Source of the DNA: Rhizobium sp. BT03
Lineage (GTDB): Bacteria > Pseudomonadota > Alphaproteobacteria > Rhizobiales > Rhizobiaceae
Assembly (NCBI RefSeq): GCF_030053155.1
Contig: NZ_CP125643.1
Span: forward strand, 310,001-374,000
DNA length: 64,000 nucleotides
Direction of reading: 5' to 3'
Shown here in pieces: positions 35,043 through 45,296 of the stretch. The notes below the pieces were generated by a model. That model had not been told where the DNA came from, searched no databases, and saw nothing but the letters and a program-made list of their open reading frames with translations. The position numbers and the translations under genes are program-made. Every line of letters starts with the position of its first letter. Positions within the stretch are counted from its first letter, which is position 1.

Positions 35043-35309
35043 TTAGAGCTTTCGGCGGATGACATCCTGCAACATCTCGCGGTCCAGCGTCAGATCCGCG
35101 ACGATCTTCTTCAGGCGCGAATTCTCGTCCTCGAGCTGTTTCAGCCTCTTCATCTCCGGTGGCAGCATGCCCGCGTATTTTTTCTTCCAGTTGAAATAAG
35201 TCGCCTGGCTGATCCCCGCCTTCCTGCAGATTTCAGCAACCGACACGCCTTCATCACCTTGCTTCAGAATGAACGCCTTCTGAGCGTCCGAAAACTGCGA
35301 CGCTTTCAT
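35043..35309 (-). CDS. IS3-family transposase OrfA (HTH)
   Basis: An 88-aa DNA-binding protein. It has the helix-turn-helix GVSVAEICRKAGISQATYFNW and a leucine-zipper-like tail (MKRLKQLEDENSRLKKIVAD). Start ATG 35309 was chosen because MKASQFSDAQK is the usual beginning; an in-frame ATG at 35345 lies within the terminal repeat. Intact. Confidence 0.88.
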   Translation of the reverse strand: MKASQFSDAQKAFILKQGDEGVSVAEICRKAGISQATYFNWKKKYAGMLPPEMKRLKQLEDENSRLKKIVADLTLDREMLQDVIRRKL

Positions 35310-35597
35310 CGTCTTCTGGTCCCTTTCCCAGCCAGGAAAATGCACCGGAAAACTCTAACCAAAATTGGTCCAGTTTGAAGGGTTCAGATCAGTTTTGAAT
35401 ACGCCAAGTGGCGCGGTGTGAGCAACCGGCAACGCGGATCGTGTCCCAGCACCTGGTGTAGGTGACGGTAGGGAGTAAAGCCGAGCGCCCGCGCGCTTCT
35501 CGTTGCGCTGTAGCGGGTGATCGGCTTTGCGGGCGGCCATCAGTGTTTTTCCGCTAGGGTCGGGTTGTTCAAGACCAACCTGACGGAAAGATCACCG

Positions 35598-36641
35598 ATG
35601 ACCAATGACATGATGAACGGGCGCTCCCTTGTTGAGAAGAGTGCCGATGCAGATTTGTTGCGTGAGATGATTGGCTTTGCCGCCGAGCGGCTGATGGAGT
35701 TGGAGGTCGGCTCGGCCACGGGTGCTGACTTCGGTGTGAAGAACCCCATGCGGCTCACTCAACGCAATGGCTACCGTGACCGCGATTGGGAGACGCGGGC
35801 TGGCACCGTCGAGCTTCGCATTCCGAAGCTGCGCAAAGGCAGCTACTTTCCGAGCTTCCTTGAACCGCGCCGCATGGCAGAGAAAGCTCTGACGGCCGTT
35901 ATCCAGGAAGCGTATATCCAGGGAATCTCGACTCGTTCTGTCGACGACCTGTGGTGGATGCGACCTATCTCAAGGTCCGGCGTGGCGGCCGCATCGTCTC
36001 AGTCGCCGTCATTATCGCGGTCGGCGTCAATAACGACGGTCGGCGCGAGGTCCTGGGTATGGAAGTTGGCACCTCGGAGGCCGAACCGATCTGGACGGAA
36101 TTCCTGCGCAGGCTAACGCGCCGCGGTCTACGCGGGGTGAAGTTGGTTGTCTCTGATGCACATGAGGGCATCAAGGCTGCCGTTTCCAAGGTTCTCAATG
36201 CCACTTGGCAAAGGTGCCGGGTTCACTTCATGAGGAACGTGCTCGCGCATGCTGGAAAGAGCGGCAGGCGGGTCGTATCCGCCTTCATCGCGACGGCCTT
36301 TGCCCAGGAGACCCCGGAGGCAGCAAGCCGCACAATGGCGCAGTGTCGCCGATCAAATCAGGCCGAAAGTGCCGAAGCTTGCCACCATCATGGACGACGC
36401 TGAAGAGGACGTGCTCGCCTACATGACCTTCCCCAAAGAGCACCGGGCAAAGCTGCACTCGACGAATCCAATTGAGCGTCTCAACGGCGAAATCAAGCGA
36501 CGCACCGAGGTCGTCGGCATCTTTCCGAACGACGAAGCCATCGTCCGTCTCGTCGGCGCACTGCTGCTCGAACAGAATGACGAATGGGCCGTTCAACGCG
36601 CCAAGTATATGACGCTTGAGACCATGGCCCAAATGAGATGA
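35598..36641 (+). pseudogene. IS256-family transposase, internally deleted and frameshifted
   Basis: Starts as a normal IS256-type (mutator) transposase from ATG 35598, with [39 protein letters not shown] and [13 protein letters not shown]. The expected 40-50 codons up to the first catalytic aspartate are then missing, and the sequence jumps frame to [13 protein letters not shown] near 35953. Another frame change near 36330 leads to the C-terminal part (HRAKLHSTNPIERLNGEIKR), ending at 36641. It is non-functional unless complemented. Confidence 0.85.
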
Positions 36642-36940
36642 GCCCCAAATCAGCCTGCCCCGCTGTGATGTCGGGTCAGGAAACGAGCGGGACAGCAGGC
36701 TAATACACTGCCCGAATTGCCCCGTGTGGACGGCAAGCGTCAAGCCTTGATGCCAAATTCAAACGGATATGAGTGGGGCTTCGCAGCTGCGGCGAGGTCT
36801 CGATAGGGTCCGACAGTAAGCCCGAATGAGTGGGCACAATGGGACTGAAAGTGGGATCACTTGGTGAGCCCGTTGTTCCCGCGCGGAGTTCCCGCCGCTA
36901 TTCTCGCAAATGTCGGACAGCCGCCGCCCTTTGTCGCATT

Positions 36941-36956
36941 TGTCGAGATCACGACA
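36941..36956 (+). promoter_or_regulatory. NifA-type upstream activator sequence
   Basis: TGTCGAGATCACGACA matches TGT-N10-ACA exactly and is symmetrical over five bases at each end. It lies about 400 bp upstream of the sigma-54 promoter of the tyrosinase gene, which is farther than usual, so DNA looping would be needed. Confidence 0.5.
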
Positions 36957-37341
36957 ATCGGTTTGTCCCGCTCTGCTCTACGCACCCGTCAAGCCACGGA
37001 GTGGTGCCTGCTTCGCAGCTTTGAATTTGAGAGCGAGCGGGCTACGGCTCCGTCATTGCTGGGGGTCCGATAGGGAAAGCCTGTTCGAGATGCGTGCTTC
37101 TCTATCGTCGCACAGGGCGTTTTCAGCATCTTGGGCCCTCTCACCGGTCTGAACAACTGTTTCAGCTTGATCATTTGAGGTTTTCGCAACCGAACGTGCT
37201 TGCCGTGGCTGGTCGGCAAGCCGTCGCTCGAACGATCATGGAATGCGATACTAAGTTTTCCGGAATCTGGATTCCAACTGGAATGCAGGAATACGATCGG
37301 TAGTAGCGTTTTTAGCTCGCATTTTACGCTGCATTTTCGAG

Positions 37342-37357
37342 TGGCATGTCGCTTGCT
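37342..37357 (+). promoter_or_regulatory. Sigma-54 (-24/-12) promoter for the tyrosinase gene
   Basis: TGGCATGTCGCTTGCT fits the TGGCAC-N5-TTGCW consensus with the invariant GG and GC separated by exactly 10 bases. It lies about 160 bp upstream of the tyrosinase start on the same strand. Confidence 0.72.
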
Positions 37358-37517
37358 TCATTTCTCGTGCCGCCGATTCACCGAAACTCAGAAAGAGCCA
37401 ACGCAAGCTCTATGGTGGTGCGAATTGCCCACTGCTCCCGCGCCCAGACGGCGCGGAACCGGCCTAAAAGCGGCATTAATCTTGGCGAAGGACAATTCAA
37501 ATCCAAGGGAGAGTAAG

Positions 37518-39029
37518 ATGAGCATCACACGCAGACATGTCATCGTTCAGGGTGGCGTCATTGCAGCAGGCCTGCTCGCCAGCGGCCTACCGGGGACAAA
37601 AGCCTTCGCGCAGATACCGTCAATCCCTTGGCGGCGCTCACTGCAGGGCTTGGCCTGGAACGACCCGATCATCGAGACCTATCGCGACGCAGTGCGCCTT
37701 CTCAACGCCCTTCCCGCCAGCGACAAATTCAACTGGGTCAACCTCTCGAAAATTCACGGCAGCGGTGACGTCGTCAAATACTGCCCGCATGGCAACTGGT
37801 ATTTCCTGCCGTGGCACAGGGCCTATACGGCTATGTACGAGCGCATCGTTCGGCACGTGACCAAGAACAACGATTTCGCTATGCCGTTCTGGGACTGGAC
37901 CGACAATCCGTACCTGCCCGAAGTGTTCACAATGCAAAAGACGCCCGACGGCAAGGACAATCCACTTTATGTTTCGTCGCGCACCTGGCCAATCACGCAG
38001 CCGATGCCGGACAATATAGTTGGGCCACAGGTTCTCAACACCATCCTAACGGCGAAGCCATACGAGGTCTTCGGCACCACCCGCCCCGAGGGACAGAACT
38101 CACTCGATCCTTCCTGGGTCACCACCAGCAGCGGCACGCAGGGGGCGCTGGAATACACACCGCACAATCAGGTGCACAACAATATCGGTGGCTGGATGCC
38201 GGAAATGTCGTCGCCCCGCGATCCGATCTTCTTCATGCATCATTGCAACATCGACCGCATCTGGGCGACCTGGAATTTGCGCAACGCCAACAGCACGGAT
38301 CGACTCTGGGCCGACATGCCGTTCACCGACAATTTCTACGATGTCGACGGCAACTTCTGGTCCCCGAAGGTCTCTGACCTTTATGTTCCAGAGGAACTCG
38401 GATACAATTATGGTTTCCGGACCTACTTCAAGGTCGCGGCGGCGAGCGCCAAAACGCTGGCCCTGAACGATAAACTCACGTCCGTGATCGCGGCGACGGC
38501 GACCGATGCTGCAATCGCCGGCGTGACGACCACCTCCACGGACAACAGCAAGGCGGCAACGGAAAACGTGCCGCTTTCGCTGCCGATCAAGATCCCGGCG
38601 GGCGCATTGCAGGAGATCGTCCGCCAACCGCCTCTGCCATCCGGCATGGATACAATGGATTTCGGCGCGGCACAGGAGCAGGCGGCCTCCGCTCCTCGTG
38701 TGCTGGCATTCCTGCGCGATGTCGAGATCACCAGTGCCAGCACGACCAGCGTTCGGGTGTTTCTCGGCAAGAACGACCTTAAGGCCGATACGCCCGTCAC
38801 CGATCCCCATTACGTCGGTTCTTTCGCCGTTCTCGGTCATGACGGCGACCATCATCGCAAACCATCCTTCGTCCTCGATCTGACGGACGCGATCCAGCGG
38901 GTTTACGGCGGAAGGGGGCAGACGGATGGCGAGGCCATCGACCTGCAGCTCATTCCTGTCGGATCGGGAGCGGGCAAACCCGGCGCCGTAGAGCCCGCAA
39001 AGCTAGAAATAGCCATAGTGTCCGCCTAA
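37518..39029 (+). CDS. melA: Tyrosinase (polyphenol oxidase), Tat-exported
   Basis: A 503-aa type-3 copper enzyme that oxidises monophenols and diphenols to quinones, giving melanin. CuA ligands are likely His80, His91 and His100 (HGNWYFLPWHRAYTAMYE). CuB ligands are His216, His220 and His242 (HNQVHNN, DPIFFMHHCNIDRIWATW). An N-terminal twin-arginine signal (TRRHVIVQGGVIAAGLLASG, AFA cleavage) suggests export as a folded copper protein. A C-terminal domain of about 150 residues (380-503) resembles the shielding domain of polyphenol oxidases. ATG 37518 with AGGGAGAG upstream is chosen over a longer in-frame start at 37200 that overlaps the promoter. Regulation by NifA/RpoN, as reported for the R. 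etli symbiotic-plasmid tyrosinase, fits the upstream sites. Confidence 0.9.
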   Translation: MSITRRHVIVQGGVIAAGLLASGLPGTKAFAQIPSIPWRRSLQGLAWNDPIIETYRDAVRLLNALPASDKFNWVNLSKIHGSGDVVKYCPHGNWYFLPWHRAYTAMYERIVRHVTKNNDFAMPFWDWTDNPYLPEVFTMQKTPDGKDNPLYVSSRTWPITQPMPDNIVGPQVLNTILTAKPYEVFGTTRPEGQNSLDPSWVTTSSGTQGALEYTPHNQVHNNIGGWMPEMSSPRDPIFFMHHCNIDRIWATWNLRNANSTDRLWADMPFTDNFYDVDGNFWSPKVSDLYVPEELGYNYGFRTYFKVAAASAKTLALNDKLTSVIAATATDAAIAGVTTTSTDNSKAATENVPLSLPIKIPAGALQEIVRQPPLPSGMDTMDFGAAQEQAASAPRVLAFLRDVEITSASTTSVRVFLGKNDLKADTPVTDPHYVGSFAVLGHDGDHHRKPSFVLDLTDAIQRVYGGRGQTDGEAIDLQLIPVGSGAGKPGAVEPAKLEIAIVSA

Positions 39030-39060
39030 CATCCGGACTGGCTGGGTTGTGGAGACATCG

Positions 39061-39516
39061 ATGCGCTATCATCGTTGGGTGCTTATCGCTATTCGTGCGG
39101 CGGCATTATCGATGCTGCGCATCGTCAGCCCGGTTCAAGCTAACGAGAGCGACATGCGGGCAACGACCAGTAAGCCCGCGACGATAACCATATCGAGCAG
39201 AGCAGTCCACTCATCGGTTGATACCAGTGCGCGGGTCGTCCTTACTGTCACTGGTTATGAACCGTCGACTTCAGGACCAGTGACGACGGTCGTTTCGCTT
39301 GACTGCGGCAGTAACGTTCGCGAAATTGGTAGGTTTGGTATTTTTCCGAACAAGGCGTTTTCGGTATTGGACGGGGCAAAGCCTCAACGATTTGGGTTTC
39401 CCTTGCCCGATGACCCGTCTTGCCGTCAGCCACAGACCGTCATTATCCGGCTGGAGCCTCAAACAGGCGGCGGTTCGGGCGCCAGCATCACTATCAGCGA
39501 CGCTAGCATTGAATAG
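39061..39516 (+). CDS. Small exported protein downstream of tyrosinase
   Basis: A 151-aa protein with an N-terminal signal-like segment (WVLIAIRAAALSMLRIVSPV) and a predicted beta-rich body (TITISSRAVHSSVDTSARVVLTVTGY, read here in part; ending SITISDASIE). No domain recognised. It starts 31 bp after the tyrosinase stop and is probably co-transcribed, so it may be an accessory or companion factor, as small beta-sheet partners occur with other tyrosinases. The start ATG 39061 is chosen; an in-frame GTG at 39049 is possible. Confidence 0.6.
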   Translation: MRYHRWVLIAIRAAALSMLRIVSPVQANESDMRATTSKPATITISSRAVHSSVDTSARVVLTVTGYEPSTSGPVTTVVSLDCGSNVREIGRFGIFPNKAFSVLDGAKPQRFGFPLPDDPSCRQPQTVIIRLEPQTGGGSGASITISDASIE

Positions 39517-39998
39517 ATTGGCAGTCGGGGCTGATTTGCCGCTAGCTCCAGAACCTTGGCGGCAATGAAAGTCCGCCGGATAAAATAGAGGGTTTTGATA
39601 GGTTGTTGTGACAAAGGTCCAACGCGCAGCGCCTATCGTGGTCAACAGTTTACAGTCTTGCCGCTGCATTCGGCGACTGATGGTCGTCTGCAAGCAGGCA
39701 AAGGTTTTTGGCCGACCCGAGACTAGGCTCAAGATAAAGTCGCTCTTAAAGGCATTGAACCAACGACGCGTTCCTAGATCAGTAAAGTGACTCTTCAACC
39801 ACTTCAGATGCTTGCGCGGAGGCTGTCCGAAAGCTGCATTGACTTCGCACGCGGTCCAAAACCGATTCAGACTGCGCGTTCAATTCAAAACTGAAGATTA
39901 GACGTGTGCTTTTAATGGCACTGGATTTGCAAGGACACGGGCGGCGTGCGGCCATAGGTATCGCTTCCATTCGTGATAGAGAGGCGCGGAGGTTAGTC
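39517..39998. other. No confident gene (482 bp)
   Basis: Only short frames without domains. Its right end supplies GGAGGT, the ribosome binding site that decides the start of the next gene. Confidence 0.4.
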
Positions 39999-41528
39999 TT
40001 GAAACGAAGAGATTTTTCGACTGTTGGGCTCACTGCTCTTCTCGCCGGGATCGTATTCCCGGCTTTTCCCAGCACCGGATTCAGTGAGCAGCGAAAGCCG
40101 TCCATCCCCGCACTCCCTGATCAGCGGAAACTTTGGAGTTGGATCAAAAGGCTCAACAGTTTCGGCCCCCGATTGACCGGCAGCCCGGCGCAAGCACGGG
40201 CAATCGATTATCTTGCTGGTGAGTTGAGAGGGATGGGCCTTGAGGTGAAGCGCGATCAACTCACGATGCGCCGGTGGATGCCACGAACCACCGCGTTCAA
40301 ACTGTCAAATGGTGAAGTAATTGAGGTAGCGGCGCCGTTCCCGTATTCCGGGCTTACACCTCCCGGCGGTATCTCGGGTAAGATGGTTCTTTTCAACGGT
40401 CGGGTTCAGGCGTTTGAGAAAGCCCGCGGCAAAATTGCGGTGGTGACGGTAAAGCGTCGGGATCTGGCGGCATTCCTCGAACTGGTGACCAATCGACGCG
40501 GCAGCCTGCCGGAAGGCATAGACTTTCCCAAAGCCGTAACCACGCCGCTTATCACCGGTTTGCTTGGCGTACCGATCGACAAGGCGCGTGAAGCAGGGGT
40601 TTTAGCCGTCGTTTGCATTTTCGAAGGCGTCTCGGAAGTGCAGTTGAAGGGGCAGGTGCTGCCATTCACCACACCGTATTGGGGCTTACCTGCAATATGG
40701 GTGGCGCAATCTGAAGGAGAGCGGATCAAAGCCGCGAGCAAGCACGGTTTGAGCGGTCGCCTGACCTTGGATGGCACGTTGGAAGACGTTGCGACCGATA
40801 CGATTTATGCGGTTTTGCCGGGCTGCAACCTGCTTGAGACAATCATCATCAACACCCACACCGATGGACCTAATGCGTGCGAAGAGAACGGCGGTGCTGG
40901 GGTACTCGCTCTGGCGCATTATTTCTCCTCGCTACCGAAATCTGCCCGCAACCGGAGCCTCGTCTTCGTACTCGTCACGGGTCATTTCCAGCTTCCCCAG
41001 TTCGGCCGCCACGGGAATCAGGCGACGGCGACCTGGCTCGAAATGCATCCAGAATTGTGGGACGGCAAACCCGGCCATGCTAAAGCCGTTGCAGGAGCTA
41101 CGATTGAGCATCTTGGATGTACCGAGTGGCGAGATGACTTTGCAAAAGGGCACCCCGCGCCCACCGGGAAGCCGGAACTCGATTTGATCTATACCAGTAA
41201 TAAGTCGATGAGTGACGTGTACATCGCTGCCGCACGCGGGCGCAAAAAGGTACGCGCGCTGATAGTCGCCCCAGCGGCGGCGCAGGTGATGTTGGGCGAA
41301 GGACAGCCATTATACGCATCAGGAATTCCGACGATATCAAGCTGTCCGATACCGGACTATCTTTGCCAGGTCTTGCCGGGCGGAGGCTTGGACCGGCTCG
41401 ACCCTGATTACGCCTTTCAGCAAGTCGAAACCTTTGCCCGCACGGTCGACTTGCTCGACAGGATGCCGCGTGGTGAGATCGGAATCGTTCCGTTTAACCT
41501 GTCCACTGTTATCGGTGATCTGCTGTAA
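39999..41528 (+). CDS. Tat-exported M28-like peptidase with altered metal site
   Basis: A 509-aa protein resembling M28 aminopeptidases with a protease-associated (PA) domain. The N-terminus is a twin-arginine signal directly after the start (KRRDFSTVGLTALLAGIVF). WIKRLNSFGPRLTGSPAQ and the PA region (about 125-290) follow. The peptidase core has NTHTDGPNACEENGGAGVLA, with His and Asp in the usual places. Where the catalytic Glu-Glu pair should be, the sequence reads VLVTGHFQLPQFG, so catalysis may be altered or lost. TTG 39999, six bases after GGAGG, is preferred to ATG 39906 or 39915, which would bury the Tat motif 30 residues inside. It lies 480 bp downstream of the tyrosinase pair and its role is unknown. 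Confidence 0.68.
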   Translation: MKRRDFSTVGLTALLAGIVFPAFPSTGFSEQRKPSIPALPDQRKLWSWIKRLNSFGPRLTGSPAQARAIDYLAGELRGMGLEVKRDQLTMRRWMPRTTAFKLSNGEVIEVAAPFPYSGLTPPGGISGKMVLFNGRVQAFEKARGKIAVVTVKRRDLAAFLELVTNRRGSLPEGIDFPKAVTTPLITGLLGVPIDKAREAGVLAVVCIFEGVSEVQLKGQVLPFTTPYWGLPAIWVAQSEGERIKAASKHGLSGRLTLDGTLEDVATDTIYAVLPGCNLLETIIINTHTDGPNACEENGGAGVLALAHYFSSLPKSARNRSLVFVLVTGHFQLPQFGRHGNQATATWLEMHPELWDGKPGHAKAVAGATIEHLGCTEWRDDFAKGHPAPTGKPELDLIYTSNKSMSDVYIAAARGRKKVRALIVAPAAAQVMLGEGQPLYASGIPTISSCPIPDYLCQVLPGGGLDRLDPDYAFQQVETFARTVDLLDRMPRGEIGIVPFNLSTVIGDLL

Positions 41529-42189
41529 ACCTGACCAACACTAACGCCAGCGAAAATGGCGGTGTCACGCGGTCGGCACTTTAACTGGCGCCGAGGATCA
41601 TCTGGCTGTTCACGATAGTGCCGGGTCATAGCCGTCCCATCTGGGCACGCTTCGTCATGCATCAGATGACCGGCCTGCGTTTCCACATCGCGGCCTTCGA
41701 GGCTCTCGGCGGCGCTCCGCGGGAGTGCTTTGCGACCGGATGAAGACTGCCGTCATCGGTGAGCGTCAGACAGAAGGCATCGTCTATAACCGTGCCACCA
41801 CCAGCCTTAGCCCCAACCAAAGCCACGCGGACGGCCGCTGAAACATCCTAGTTGGTGGGATCCCACACCGCAGGCGAATCCATCACCTCCTGTCCTCCGA
41901 TAGTCTCCAACGAGCTGGGAGAAACTGCTGATCCAGGCTGAATGAAGACTTTGTGTGGCTTTCCCTGGCGACGAGCTTGCTGCCCCCTCTCCCGGCGTAG
42001 CTGGCTGACCCAGTGCTTGGCATAGACATTGCAGGGGATGAATGCGGCGGTAACTCGTTGGGGTCGGAAGTCGTCAAACTGCTTTCCTAGGCGTCGGCAT
42101 TGCCTACCGAGCACCTCGCCAGACGGAAGCACGATCGATCTGGCACGTATGTATGCGTACGGGATCATAACCATAGAGGAGTTGAAACG
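41529..42189. other. No confident gene (661 bp)
   Basis: Short frames only. A minus-strand frame at 42174-41848 (108 codons) has no recognised domain. A GAGG-type RBS directly precedes the DUF3141 start at 42190. Confidence 0.4.
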
Positions 42190-44579
42190 ATGGCGGATAT
42201 TCTTACATCTCTAAACCCGCTCCGGTGGATTGAAGCGCCATCCACGGAACTGGACAGCCAAGTGACCCAAAGTCTATTCCCGATGTTCCAACGCTTGGCG
42301 GCAGCGGGCGCTGAAACCGCTAAAATTCTGCAGGTTGCCTTATTGCGCCGCGTGCAAGTCATGTGCGACACCCACTCTACCCGCCAGGGAAAGCTCTTTA
42401 CTGAGGCCGAACGTCTTGCCGAGAGTCTACGCGAGGTGCACGGCAATGGGAATTTGGGCCACGCTTGGGCGGAATACCTGCGCGACGCTAGTGAGCGCGC
42501 CATATTGTGCATGGATCTTCTCCGACAGCGCGGCGACATCTTCCTCGAACATGAAGCGGCAGGCTGTCCGCCGGTTTTCTTCTGCGACTACGAGACAGTT
42601 ATGGATGGAAACGATCTGCCCTTGAAATCCAATTACGTGTTACTTCGAATGATCCCGCCCCAAGGTGTTAACGTCGATGACACGAAGCGCCCCTTCATAA
42701 TCATTTGCCCGCGCGCCGGACATAGTCCCGGCGTCGGTGGCCACAAAGAAGACAGCCAGGTCGGCGTGGCGTTCCGGGAAGGTCACCCGGTTTATTTGGT
42801 GTCCTTCCGCCGAGAGCCAGAGGGGGGCAGTATCTCTCTAATGTCACGTATGCGGAAGCGGCCTTTGTTCGTGAGGTCATGCGCCTGCATCCGCTTGCCC
42901 GCCTTCCAGTCGTAGTCGGCAACTGCCAAGCTGGCTGGGCTACCCTTCTGATGGTTGCGACAAATCTCGACTTAGCTGGCCCGATCATCCTCAACGGATC
43001 GCCGGTGACACCTACCTCGGGAAATATCGGCGAAAATACCCTCCGCTACATGGCGGGCCTCTTCGGGGGAGCTTGGATAACCATGTTTTTGTCAGATCTG
43101 GGCGGAGGCATCTTCGACGGCGCCCATCTCGTACAGAATTTCGAAACGCTCAATCCCGAGCGCCAGTTATTCATGAAGTATGTCGAACTGTTCCGAGATG
43201 TGGATGCGGCGAGCGAAGCCTTCCTTAAGGCTGAGAAGTGGTGGGGCGGCTTCTGCCTGATGCGGGGAGACGAGATCCGCTGGATAGTTGAGCACCTCTT
43301 TGTTGGTAATCGACTGGCGCACAACAAGGCGTATGGGGAGCCGGACCGGCGGCATTTCGACCTTAAGAAGATCAGGGCGCCTATTATCATATTTGCCAGT
43401 CATGGCGACAATGTAACGCCGCCGCAGCAGGCGCTGAATTGGATCCCCGAAATCTATGACAACGAGGAGGAAATCCGCCTTCTCGGCCAGCACATTATTT
43501 ATATGGTACACAACGACGTCGGTCACCTCGGTACATTCGTTTCCTCGAGAGTAATCAACAAAGAATACAATGAGGTTGCAAGCACGCTCGAGGCAATTGA
43601 GGCGTTGTTGCCTGGCCTTTACGAGATGCGCATCACGGACATTCAAGAAGATGCTGGACACAAGAGCTATAGTGTTGAACTGATCGAGCGCACCTTCGAG
43701 AATATCCGTGAGTTTAACGACGGCCATGACGATGGAGGTCCCTTCGCTGCCGTCGCCCGCGTCTCTGAACTGCAAGCGCAGATCTATCACACAGTTGCCC
43801 GCCCCTTTGTGCAGGCCGCGGTCACAGACATCTCAGCAGACGCCAGCCGAATGTTCCATCCAAAGCGGCTGGAGCGATCGCTGCTGTCTTCTCAGAATCC
43901 GATCATGGTTGGCTATAAGTCAATTTCAGAGCAGGTACGGAACTCCCGGGCGAACGCAGCAGCGGAAAATCCTTTCCTGGCTGCGGAAGCGCTCTATTTC
44001 AAGGCTGTCGAACAGGCGATCGTGGTCATGCGCGACTGGCGCGACATGGGTTATGAGCTCGCGTTTCACATGATCTGGAACAACCCTTGGCAGCGATATT
44101 TTGACAATCCCCACGAAGCATACCGCAAAGGGACGACACTTGACGATATGAGATGGCAGCCGGACATCGCCAATGCGCTCAGGAGGATCGCGATCGGCGG
44201 ACTCGCCGATGCCATCATCCGTATGGTCGTACTCCTGGTGAGCGATCGTGGCGGGATCCGACGCGACCGCCTGGCGCGCTGGTCACGGGTGCTGACCGAG
44301 GACGAGCCCTTCCGCTCACTAAGCGCTGATCATTTGGCCGAAATCACTCGCGTGCAGACGGCTATCGTCACCTTTGAGCCGGAGCAAGCAATCGAGACGC
44401 TGCCGCTGTTGCTAACGGAACCGAGGCAACGGCAACTCGCTTATGCAGCCGCTTGCTATATCCCGGGCTCCAGGGCGGAGATGTCATCGAGTACTGTTGC
44501 CATGCTACAGCGCTTCGCGGACGTGCTTGGCCAGCCATCGATCGTCGATGTGATTGAGGATCCGCTGGCAGTGACATAG
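42190..44579 (+). pseudogene. DUF3141 alpha/beta-hydrolase (PHA-synthase-like), frameshifted at a G6 tract
   Basis: Two frames together give one protein of about 795 residues. The first (from ATG 42190) has the helical N-terminal region and the start of the hydrolase fold (RPFIIICPRAGHSPGVGGHK, VYLVSFRREPE). At 42822-42827 a run of six G shifts the frame. The second continues with NVTYAEAAFVREVM, the nucleophile elbow GNCQAGWA (Cys nucleophile as in polyhydroxyalkanoate synthases), DLKKIRAPIIIFASHGDNVTP with the acidic residue, and HNDVGHLGTF with the catalytic His. All catalytic residues survive. The single G-tract indel could be a mutation, phase variation or a sequencing error. The biological role of DUF3141 is not established. 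Confidence 0.78.
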
Positions 44580-44802
44580 TTTGTTCGTAGAGTAGCGTCT
44601 CGATCTCACCGAATCACATAATTATTGGTTTTCGCTCGTTGGTCACGGAGGCGCTTGAAACAATTCCATCGCAAATCCAGCCAGGACCGCAGATCGGAAA
44701 ATTGCCATTGGACATCCGTCCTTTACAACGCAACGATGCCGTAATCCGGTTCAGTGATCGGGCCGGCAGAGGGCGGATTGAAACTGTGGAGGAAGGCTCT
44801 CG

Positions 44803-45296
44803 TCATAGGGCTGGCGCTCGCTGCAAATCATCGTGATCGAACGCACTGGCCATACGGTTGATCTCGGCTGACCGCGCACCGACCGCCTTGGCGGTCTCGC
44901 GCCACCTTGCGGTGTCGCGACTTCCTTAATGATCGCGCGAGCCTCGGCGAGCGTTAGGGCGTAGAGCCCTGCAGGTTCTTCCAGCAGGTCAAGGGAGCAG
45001 GTGCCTTCATCAAGATCAATGTTTGTCGTCAGCGCGCGCGCCTTGACATCCGTAGGCACTGGATTGAGGTCATAGGCAGGGGACAACGACCAGCTGGCTT
45101 TATTGAGCCACAGAAAGCCGTGATTTTTCTCCCCAGCTCAGAGCTAGAGCGGGCTGCAGCGAGAAGCGGCCCGGGTCCTCGAGCCAGGCACGATCATACT
45201 CAAACACGATTGTTTCGGCACCACGGGCGCGATTGCTCCGGGCCAGATGGGACGTGTGCGGCCGTGAAGGTCGAGATGAACTTCGAAATCAGCCAT
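44803..45296 (-). pseudogene. HipA-type toxin remnant, catalytic core deleted
   Basis: An N-terminal piece starts at ATG 45296 (MADFEVHLDLHGRTRP) and continues through ETIVFEYDRAWLEDPGRFSLQPA in a shifted frame. It then jumps to the C-terminal segment FLWLNKASWSLSPAYDLNPVP, VKARALTTNIDLDEGTCSLD and LAEARAIIKEVAT. The whole kinase core between them (hundreds of residues in HipA) is missing and frames are broken, so it is dead. The start overlaps the hipB-like stop (ATGGCTGA), the normal hipBA arrangement. Confidence 0.75.

Larger units (their letters stand above)
34173..35372 (-). mobile_element. IS3-family insertion sequence (about 1.2 kb)
   Basis: A complete-looking element with imperfect terminal inverted repeats. 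TGGACCA...TAGAGTTTTCCGG at 34173-34200 matches the inverse of CCGGAAAACTCTA...TGGTCCA at 35345-35372 (outer 7 and inner 13 bases identical, mismatches between). It contains two overlapping-type frames, orfA and orfB, as expected for IS3 elements that use a programmed frameshift. No clear target-site duplication was seen. Confidence 0.85.
36642..37517. other. Long leader region upstream of the tyrosinase gene (876 bp)
   Basis: No gene recognised. It contains a NifA-type site at 36941 and a sigma-54 promoter at 37342, listed separately. The long in-frame extension of the tyrosinase frame back to 37200 lies over the promoter and is unlikely to be translated. Confidence 0.5.

Noticed and set aside
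34160..35385. Target-site duplication of the IS3-type element
   Set aside because: Bases next to the two inverted repeats do not match convincingly for any 3-5 bp duplication.
37200..37517. Longer tyrosinase start
   Set aside because: It would cover the sigma-54 promoter and bury the twin-arginine signal more than 100 residues inside the protein.
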